Positions 53,537 through 59,737 of a DNA stretch of 64,000 nt are shown here, piece by piece (position 1 is the stretch's first letter; each line of letters begins with the position of its first letter). A program made the translations under genes and the position numbers. Source of the DNA: Verrucomicrobiaceae bacterium (GTDB lineage Bacteria > Verrucomicrobiota > Verrucomicrobiia > Verrucomicrobiales > Akkermansiaceae). Location of the stretch: assembly GCA_027484055.1 (NCBI GenBank), contig JAIXQH010000051.1:62001-126000 (forward strand), read 5' to 3'. Below the pieces are notes generated by a model. That model was given only the letters and a program-made list of their open reading frames with translations, did no database searches and had not been told where the DNA came from.

Positions 53537-53794
53537 TCAGTGGTAGTCAGCGATTTCAACATCGAAGGCGTTTCCAGAGTCCCAGCGGAAACAGAGACGC
53601 CATTGCTCGTTGATCCGGATGCTGTGTTGTCCAGCACGATTTTCTTTGAGTGCTTCCAGCCGGTTGCTGGGAGGAACACGCAAAGTGTCGAGATCGGTGG
53701 CTGCGTCGAGAAGGTTAAGCTTAGAGATGGCGCGATGGAGAAAATCAGCTGGAAAACGGGTGCTCAACGTTCTACATTTCAGAACAGGATGCAA
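53537..53794 (-). CDS. higB: HigB-type toxin (RelE/ParE superfamily), atypical N-terminus
   Basis: About 85 residues from a possible TTG at 53794. The RelE-like core is clear: FPADFLHRAISKLNLLDAATDL, DLDTLRVPPSNRLEALKENRAGQ, HSIRINEQWRLCFRWDSGNAF and VEIADYH. HigB cleaves mRNA on the ribosome. Family members normally begin M-I-x-S-F about 15 residues before the conserved stretch, but this frame has no such sequence and no ATG. Either an alternative start is used, or the N-terminus has been lost or shifted. The next gene upstream ends 12 bp before, so the promoter must overlap it. Confidence 0.8.
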   Translation of the reverse strand: MHPVLKCRTLSTRFPADFLHRAISKLNLLDAATDLDTLRVPPSNRLEALKENRAGQHSIRINEQWRLCFRWDSGNAFDVEIADYH

Positions 53795-53805
53795 GGAAGG
53801 GTTTG

Positions 53806-54444
53806 CTAAGGCCGGCGATCACTGGCAACCGATTCATCGCAGATCTGTGCATCATCCCTAAAATTATCCAACAGATTCCAAGGGATTTTCACAACGAGGT
53901 GCTGGTCCTTGTCCAGCAGGATGATCTCCTCCACCGCTTCCAGCGGGATCTTCCGCTCCTGGCAGCCGATCAAGAGCTTCCGCACAAACTCGGCATCACC
54001 TAACGCATATTCCGCACTCCGCGGTGCTTGTTCGAAGCGGTGTGTTCCACCACCCGACCGCATCGTTCGCGAATCGCTGGAAAGCCAGATCACCACCAGA
54101 TGGCACAGGAACTTTACGACGGGTTTTCCGATCCGGGAGCCGGGCAAGGTGGCTGCCAAGCGCTTTGCCAGCTTCAGTTCTTTCTTCGTCGCCCTCCAGA
54201 CCCGGTCACCCTCGTAATCCAAGTGAAGGATTGTCACCACTCCGCCCGTCACCGTATCGTGCACTACCACCAGATGCGCGGCGTCTGGTTCCGAGTAAAT
54301 GAGTTTCAGCAGTCGGCTGCTCCCGGGCTGAACGCTCACCGTCACGCTGTACTCACCATTGAGCAACCGGAGCAAATCCTCCTCCGGCAACCGTGACCGC
54401 TCCGCCAACCGAATCTTCGCATGATCGCTGAGGAAGTTTTTCAT
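53806..54444 (-). CDS. Protein of unknown function, DUF4258-like N-terminus
   Basis: A 212-residue soluble protein. The start SDHAKIRLAERSRLPEEDL and the following beta strands resemble DUF4258-type small domains (H-A-x-x-R-x-x-E-R), which occur in toxin-related proteins. Residues 70-105 (VVTILHLDYEGDRVWRATKKELKLAKR) are a second segment of strand and basic helix; the C-terminal part is unrecognised. It lies 12 bp upstream of the higB frame, so it may belong to the same operon, and 77 bp from the SEC-C nuclease gene. A role in toxin or defence functions is possible, not shown. Confidence 0.55.
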   Translation of the reverse strand: MKNFLSDHAKIRLAERSRLPEEDLLRLLNGEYSVTVSVQPGSSRLLKLIYSEPDAAHLVVVHDTVTGGVVTILHLDYEGDRVWRATKKELKLAKRLAATLPGSRIGKPVVKFLCHLVVIWLSSDSRTMRSGGGTHRFEQAPRSAEYALGDAEFVRKLLIGCQERKIPLEAVEEIILLDKDQHLVVKIPWNLLDNFRDDAQICDESVASDRRP

Positions 54445-54521
54445 GGGGCGTCATTTGTTGAAATGCATGACCTGATCCGATTTATGGCCCGATTTAGGAC
54501 CTACCGACCTGCCCCCACCTA

Positions 54522-56978
54522 CTAGTGACCGCAGCATTGTTTGAATTTTCTATTACTCCCGCAGGGACATTTAGAATTTCTTCCGATTTTTCGGTTCACC
54601 GTCTTAGCCTGAGACACGCGCCGAGCCTTCATCTCGGCAGCGAGTGCCGTATATTTTACCAGATCTTCGCTAGAAATTTCCTCTTTAGATACAGTATTCC
54701 AAGTAATTTTTGAGATCTCGCCGACCTCGTCGAAATAGAGTTCAAGCCCTTTTCTGTTTTCTTCATTATGACAAACTATCTCTGTTTTAATTTGCTCCGT
54801 GAAAAATGCGGAATCCGGTGAAAACAGGTATGGTTGCCAGCACGCTATCGAGAGCCTTACTTCTCCAGTTGTTGATAGCACCTTCAATCTTTTCCGAAGT
54901 GGCTGGCTTTTTAATGCTCCTTCTATACCGTCAGAAATCATATTCCGACAATCATACGAGCAATCCAAGAGATAACTAGAAAGCTCTACATATTTTTGGG
55001 GGTCGCCCGAGCAGTAATTAATAATTTTTGAAAGATATTCGGGTGTTTCTTGTGTGAATGGTGAATCGGGATCTAGGCCCAGAAGTTTTTCGTGAAAAAA
55101 GTCGTCGACCTTTGTTCTGTATCCATCAAACGTTATCTCAGCATTTGATGATAGTTTGAGTTCGCTTGCGTACAAAGAATAGTTGTTGTGTTCGAAATAA
55201 AGACTGACGTGATCGAGTTCATCGTGTGTGTGGAAATCTTGACTTCCATAAGCTCGCATTCGTTGTTGTAAGAAGTGGAGAAAAACAAGGGGGTTTACAA
55301 AAATTTCAGAGCAGACTCTTAGGTCATCGAGAGATATTGACCATACCGGAATTCCCTCCAATGCTATTCCTAGTGGTTTCAAGTGTTGAATCTCCGCTGC
55401 TATTTCGGTAAATGGATCGATTGTTAAGGCGCATATGGTTATTTTTCGAAAATCTGCTTTTTCAATTTCACAAATAGGTTCTTTATTAGCGTTGTAAAGG
55501 CGTACCTTTTTGTCGCTAGCAAGATATTCCATAAAGCGTGAACCTTGTTTGGCAGGTGCCAAAACCAAGTTTTCCAAAGACTTTACGTATGCTGGAAAAT
55601 CATCGGTTGGAGAGGTATAAGTAAATGATCCTGCTTTTACCTCGATTACAAAAAGGTGGTCACCATATATAATTATCCCGTCAGTCTCACACCATTTCTT
55701 CTTCATGGCTCCTTCATTGGGATACCACTTGTAATAAATATCTTTTAGCTTCCGACATCCGGGAAGCAAAAGTTCAAAATAATGCAGCGGTAGTTCTTCT
55801 GTATTTGCTTTCTGAAGTGAAATCCATCTATCTCTATCATTAGGCCTTTGAGAGAAAACTATTTTTTGAATAGTTCTGTAAAGATTGTCGAAAAGTCCAA
55901 AAACATTAAAGCAATAGTAGTTTTCATCAATTTTCAAAAATGGCCGCTGAGAGATGGGAGTAATCCTTAAGGGCCATCCGCGCAGATCACCTTCGGCAAG
56001 AAATTTCGTTTCTTCGCCCGGACTCCAAGAAAGCAGCTCCAAGAAAGAGATCGGTAAATCTGTGATCGCCCTTAGATCAAAAAGTCCCAGTCCAAAAAAT
56101 CTATTGGCGGCATCCTCCTTCTGATTTTCAAGCCCTAGAGATTCAATAATATTTTGGAAAATATTTCTCAAATCCTCCTCTGACTTGCAATTTTGGAGGG
56201 AAGCAAGGTCGGCAGGAGCCATATTATCGAAAATTTCCTTATCAATGGCACAAAGTTCATTTTTTGCATCCCCGACTCCTTGCGTCAGCGAATAAAGAAT
56301 TTTTGATACTTCTAAGACAATCTGATCAGCCCCGATTCCAAACACGGATTCAATAGATTCATTGTGACACAGAAGCAAATCTTTGAGATGAATTTCTTCG
56401 TGTACTGTATATCTCTCACCCCTGACAACCATCCAATGTAGCTGTGCCTGGAATCGAAATTGCTCCAATTCATCGTTGATGTTTGGATCAAATCTACTTG
56501 CCGCTTGCTCACAAAGAAAATATTCCCTGCAAATTTTTTGATAAATTGATTCGATTTTTTCCTTCAGGACTTCCCAGTTGCTTTCATCCAAAGGCGTAAT
56601 TTGATCCTCCTTCGTCACTGAACTGGCGATAATGTTTTGTATATATTCTAGAACATGCAGCGAGCTTACCGATGACTCTGTCTCCCGATGTTTTTCATTT
56701 TCATCGAAGACCATATTTGATCCGACCATATCCCAATATGCTCTCAGCATCAACTGGGCTGCGTCATGACGGGATATTGAGTCAATTACATCATCAATCA
56801 GACTTTGAATCTCCTCTTTAACGAGGGGTAATCTTTTAATAAGTATTTGCTGAAATTCGTTAAATTGACCCTCATCCCATTCCGATTTCATGAAAAGGTT
56901 TCGCCCAAATCGAGCTACTTCAAGTGGGCCTGCTCTGAAATAATCATCTGGCTTTTGCCCACGGTCCTTCTTTTTCAT
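54522..56978 (-). CDS. Large SEC-C protein with PD-(D/E)XK-type nuclease motif
   Basis: An 818-residue protein, mostly helical. At 433-449, TDGIIIYGDHLFVIEVKAG has the D-x(n)-E-x-K arrangement of restriction-type (PD-(D/E)XK) nucleases: Asp433, Glu447, Lys449. The C-terminus (800-818) is a SEC-C zinc motif, KCPCGSNRKFKQCCGH, like the one ending SecA, which binds Zn and often mediates interactions. The first 400 residues and 480-780 are not recognised. The gene is strikingly A+T-rich against its surroundings, lies between HigBA and an unrelated gene, and is not part of a known operon. The combination suggests a single-gene defence nuclease. Confidence 0.65.
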   Translation of the reverse strand: MKKKDRGQKPDDYFRAGPLEVARFGRNLFMKSEWDEGQFNEFQQILIKRLPLVKEEIQSLIDDVIDSISRHDAAQLMLRAYWDMVGSNMVFDENEKHRETESSVSSLHVLEYIQNIIASSVTKEDQITPLDESNWEVLKEKIESIYQKICREYFLCEQAASRFDPNINDELEQFRFQAQLHWMVVRGERYTVHEEIHLKDLLLCHNESIESVFGIGADQIVLEVSKILYSLTQGVGDAKNELCAIDKEIFDNMAPADLASLQNCKSEEDLRNIFQNIIESLGLENQKEDAANRFFGLGLFDLRAITDLPISFLELLSWSPGEETKFLAEGDLRGWPLRITPISQRPFLKIDENYYCFNVFGLFDNLYRTIQKIVFSQRPNDRDRWISLQKANTEELPLHYFELLLPGCRKLKDIYYKWYPNEGAMKKKWCETDGIIIYGDHLFVIEVKAGSFTYTSPTDDFPAYVKSLENLVLAPAKQGSRFMEYLASDKKVRLYNANKEPICEIEKADFRKITICALTIDPFTEIAAEIQHLKPLGIALEGIPVWSISLDDLRVCSEIFVNPLVFLHFLQQRMRAYGSQDFHTHDELDHVSLYFEHNNYSLYASELKLSSNAEITFDGYRTKVDDFFHEKLLGLDPDSPFTQETPEYLSKIINYCSGDPQKYVELSSYLLDCSYDCRNMISDGIEGALKSQPLRKRLKVLSTTGEVRLSIACWQPYLFSPDSAFFTEQIKTEIVCHNEENRKGLELYFDEVGEISKITWNTVSKEEISSEDLVKYTALAAEMKARRVSQAKTVNRKIGRNSKCPCGSNRKFKQCCGH

Positions 56979-57073
56979 ATTTATGTTAGTTCATATTCCA
57001 TATTGAGGTGAACCTGGCTACAGATTGATAATCGGGATATCGAACGATATAACGGCTACGACGGCGCAGAGCC

Positions 57074-57808
57074 TCACATCCCCAGCGGCCGATTCAGCGG
57101 CAGCGCGAAGGTCTTGCGGATGGGGCGGTTGGCTTCGATGGACCACGGCCAAATCGCATCAGCGGCGTGCTGGATGGAGCTGCGGCGGGTGTTGAGGACG
57201 TGGATGAGGTCGTCGCGGTCGAGGCGGGTGAGTTCCTTGTCGCGGGTGGCTTCGGTTTTGTCGGCTTCTTTGCCTTTGTAGGTGGAGAGAAGGGTCTCGA
57301 CGGCGGCGATTTTTTCCGGGGTCTTGAAGCCGGGGAGGCTGTCGGCCTTGATACGCAGGATCAAGGTGGCGGCGTTCTGGAGCAGGGCGGCGCGGCTGCC
57401 ATTGAGACGGGTGCCGATGAGGTAGCCCTCGGTGGAGAAGTTGGTGGCGGGATCGCCATCTTCGGCGAGCATCTTGTGTTTTTGCTTCGCGGCGCTCTGG
57501 ATCTGTTGGAGGGCGGTGAAGAGCGCGGTGGCCGCAGTGCCCGCCAGCTCGGTGGCGGCCTTAGCCTCCTCCTTCCCTTGGCCGGACTCGCTAGCGCGTG
57601 CGCGGGTCTCATCCACGTGGTCTGCGAAGCCGTCCACATAGGCGGCGGTGATGTCCTGCTCGGCGAGCTCGGCGGCATTGGACCGGGTGGCGGCGAGGAT
57701 AAGCTCCGCCAGATCGAGGTCTTCGAGCTGGGCCCGGTTGAAGTAACTGCGGGGTGTGGTGGTCGCGGAGGGAGGGGTGACAATCGGTGCAGATGGGGAG
57801 TCGGACAT
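57074..57808 (-). CDS. Helical protein of unknown function (244 aa)
   Basis: A 244-residue soluble protein, Ala-rich and largely alpha-helical (AELAEQDITAAYVDGFADHVDE; TALFTALQQIQSAAKQKHKML), with a short Pro/Thr-rich N-terminus (SAPIVTPPSATTTP) and an ending RPIRKTFALPLNRPLGM. It resembles small verrucomicrobial proteins of unknown role found in several copies per genome. No motif gives a function. It is G+C-rich like the core, in contrast to the A+T-rich neighbour at 54522. Confidence 0.65.
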   Translation of the reverse strand: MSDSPSAPIVTPPSATTTPRSYFNRAQLEDLDLAELILAATRSNAAELAEQDITAAYVDGFADHVDETRARASESGQGKEEAKAATELAGTAATALFTALQQIQSAAKQKHKMLAEDGDPATNFSTEGYLIGTRLNGSRAALLQNAATLILRIKADSLPGFKTPEKIAAVETLLSTYKGKEADKTEATRDKELTRLDRDDLIHVLNTRRSSIQHAADAIWPWSIEANRPIRKTFALPLNRPLGM

Positions 57809-57957
57809 GGTAATATTACGTTAAGGTATGTTCAGGGCCTATCTGATTCCGTAGCAGAAGGCACGCTAAAGTGGCATCACGACTGATTTTCTATCTTTTT
57901 TTCGGGTCGGCTGTGGCGGCAAGAAGCGGCGGACAGATTCCACCGCTGCTTGAGGGA

Positions 57958-58229
57958 GTTTTGGACGAAACTTGCCAATGTTGGCGAAAGTCAGGCTTCC
58001 GCTGAAGAGTTGGCTGGCGAAAACGAAGATTTTTCCCCAATTGTTGAAGAATTGTCGGCTCCCGTTGAGGGAAATGAAGGATTGTTGAAGAAAACGGGGT
58101 GACTGTTGAGGAAGTCGATTTGGAAAACGAAGGATTTGGTCGATCCGTTGGCGAAATCGGGTGTCCGTTGAGGAAAATGAAGTCTCCGTTGAAGAGATTT
58201 TCGGGTGCGTCGGCGAAATCCCGGCTCCC
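57958..58229. repeat. Degenerate 21-bp tandem repeat (about 13 units)
   Basis: Units begin with GTTG or a close variant at 57980, 58043, 58064, 58084, 58105, 58147, 58167, 58188 and 58209: spacing 21, or 20 and 42, with the register kept through 58001 and 58022. The consensus is close to GTTGAGGAAAATGAAGTCTCC, here split: GTTGAGGAAAATG then AAGTCTCC. Seven codons read Val-Glu-Glu-Asn-Glu-x-Pro/Ser, but two single-base losses break the frame, so it does not encode one protein now. Confidence 0.75.
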
Positions 58230-58280
58230 GGGCAGGCATTCGGTGCGGGGAACCCGTGTCGTAACGAGAAGGCGGCAATC

Positions 58281-58394
58281 AAGGAGTGGTGATCTCCGAA
58301 TCGCCATGTCCATGAAGGGCCAATGAGTGGCGGCTTGGCTCAGTTCATTGGCTTTTCATGGGCTTGGGCGATTCGGAGATCGCCCCTCCTTGGG
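58281..58394. repeat. 114-bp palindromic element, copy 1
   Basis: The ends are imperfect inverted repeats of about 47 bp (AAGGAGTGGTGATCTCCG against CGGAGATCGCCCCTCCTT), with arms that also pair at GAATCGCC/GGCGATTC and CATGAA/TTCATG. Loop about 18 bp. It differs by one base from a second copy at 59624-59737. A hairpin of this size resembles REP/MITE-type elements. Confidence 0.8.
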
Positions 58395-58487
58395 TCAGAA
58401 CTTCGTGGCGGCGACGGATTTGATTTCCTCTAACTTGGATCGATCGGGCGCCGCACCTCTCGCTTGATCCGGCTTGCCGCCGCCTTT
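58395..58487 (-). pseudogene. Duplicated 3' end of alaS (31-codon remnant)
   Basis: The last 30 or so codons of alaS (GGGKPDQARGAAP, SKLEEIKSVAATKF, TGA) are repeated here with nine base changes against the working gene at 59738. No upstream alaS sequence follows, so it is a leftover tail. Together with the palindromic element it forms a 209-bp direct repeat of 59622-59830. Confidence 0.88.
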
Positions 58488-58507
58488 ATTTCCTTAGCGT
58501 TGGATGA

Positions 58508-58873
58508 TTACTGCGCTTGGTCATTCAGCATCGAACTGTGGAGTGGGGCAGCGTCGCGATAGCTGATTGTGGAACGAAGTGTGGCGTCGCTAGTCAGGTT
58601 GGGACGGAGTCCGATGGTGAGTTCGCAGTTCAGCGCGGTAGCAATTTTCACCATGGAATCGAGTGTGAAGTTGGTATCGCCACGGAGGATTTTGGTGACG
58701 TAAGCGGGAGAGGAGCGGATCTTTTCCGCGAGAGACGAGCGGGTGAGACCTGAGGCTTTCATGCGGGCGATTAGGTCCTCGGTGAAGCGGATGGATGCAC
58801 CTTCCGCGCGGTAGGCATCGGTTTGCCGCGCGGCATCGGCTGCGGCCTTGAGGGCGGTGAGGCGTTGTTTCAT
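58508..58873 (-). CDS. XRE-family transcription regulator/antitoxin
   Basis: A 121-residue protein from the ATG at 58873 (MKQRLTALKAAADAA). The DNA-binding part is TEDLIARMKASGLTRSSLAEKIR, then SPAYVTKILRGDTNFTLDSM and an XRE-type finishing strand. The start overlaps the stop of the PIN gene by ATGA, implying translational coupling and stoichiometric production. In the position it occupies, a second antitoxin or autoregulator for the PIN toxin is the likeliest role. The N-terminal helix could be a dimerisation arm. Confidence 0.8.
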   Translation of the reverse strand: MKQRLTALKAAADAARQTDAYRAEGASIRFTEDLIARMKASGLTRSSLAEKIRSSPAYVTKILRGDTNFTLDSMVKIATALNCELTIGLRPNLTSDATLRSTISYRDAAPLHSSMLNDQAQ

Positions 58874-59289
58874 GGATGAACGATCTCGGGATCCCCTTGC
58901 CGATGAAATGATTTGAAATCGTTCACGTCTTTTGTGTAGAGCCGGAATGCACTGACCTTTCGAGCGGCACAAAGGTGGAGAAAATCGTAAATAGCGCCAC
59001 CCCGAACGCCGCGCACTTGGGAAACGGACATGGCTTCGATGAGTTCGGCATCTTCAAGCTCTACGGTTCGTACCCATGGCAGGATGCTCTCCCGGATCAG
59101 TTGGGCGATTTCTTCGGCGGACATTCTGAAGCCGAGTCTTCCGCCCGTCAGCGTGCTGAAGGTTTCTACCAATGCGTGGCGGTGAACGAAGGGACGATGT
59201 TCTTCCAACACCATGACGCTGGCTTTGTGGTAGGGGTCTTTTCCTACCAATGAGGCAATCAAAACCGAACTATCTGCGGCGGCGATCAT
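58870..59289 (-). CDS. vapC: PIN-domain ribonuclease toxin (VapC-like)
   Basis: A 139-residue PIN-fold protein. Metal-binding acidic residues: Asp6 (ADSSVLIASLVG), Glu43 in the HALVETFSTL helix, and Asp99 (GGAIYDFLHLCAA) and Asp118 (LYTKDVNDF). VapC toxins cut tRNA or rRNA and are blocked by AbrB-type VapB. It overlaps the AbrB stop (ATGA) and the following XRE start (ATGA). Toxicity not demonstrated. Confidence 0.88.
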   Translation of the reverse strand: MIAAADSSVLIASLVGKDPYHKASVMVLEEHRPFVHRHALVETFSTLTGGRLGFRMSAEEIAQLIRESILPWVRTVELEDAELIEAMSVSQVRGVRGGAIYDFLHLCAARKVSAFRLYTKDVNDFKSFHRQGDPEIVHP

Positions 59290-59561
59290 TTCAAGCCACT
59301 CAGCTTGTTGGCTCGTTCCTCGCGATCGGCCACGATCGCTTTTCGCACATCATCATCGCTGATGACTTCGGATGTCTCGATCACGAGTCGCCCTCCACGC
59401 TTCACGATACGTGCGTCCTCGTTCGGCAGGGGCGCAAGGAAAACTCCACCCCCTGAAATTTCAAGATTGAGTCGCGATCCGCTGCGGAGATGGAGTTGCT
59501 CCCTAATATTTCTGGGGATAACCAGTCTTCCTGAGGAATCAATCGTGACGGTGGCACCCAT
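59286..59561 (-). CDS. vapB: AbrB/MazE-type antitoxin (VapB-like)
   Basis: A 91-residue protein from the ATG at 59561 (MGATVTIDSSGRLVIP); an upstream ATG at 59597 would add 12 residues. The swapped-hairpin AbrB fold motif is visible in VTIDSSGRLVIPRNIREQLHL and SRLNLEISGGGVFLAPL. The acidic C-terminus (ETSEVISDDDV) is the type that occupies the PIN toxin. It is the first gene of the module, so the antitoxin leads, with ATGA overlap to the PIN gene. Copy 2 of the palindromic element starts about 27 bp upstream of 59597. Confidence 0.85.
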   Translation of the reverse strand: MGATVTIDSSGRLVIPRNIREQLHLRSGSRLNLEISGGGVFLAPLPNEDARIVKRGGRLVIETSEVISDDDVRKAIVADREERANKLSGLK

Positions 59562-59623
59562 GGCAGGAAAAATGGCAGAAAAAATGGCAGGCGTCAAACC
59601 GTGAAAGCCTTCGGTTTGATCTC

Positions 59624-59737
59624 AAGGAGTGGTGATCTCCGAATCGCCATGTCCATGAAGGGCCAATGAGTGGCGGCTTGGCTCAGTTCATTGGCTATTC
59701 ATGGGCTTGGGCGATTCGGAGATCGCCCCTCCTTGGG
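59624..59737. repeat. 114-bp palindromic element, copy 2
   Basis: The second copy of the hairpin element, directly after the alaS stop codon. It differs at one position from 58281-58394. It may act as the alaS 3' hairpin. The direct repeat that includes it extends into alaS to 59830. Confidence 0.8.
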
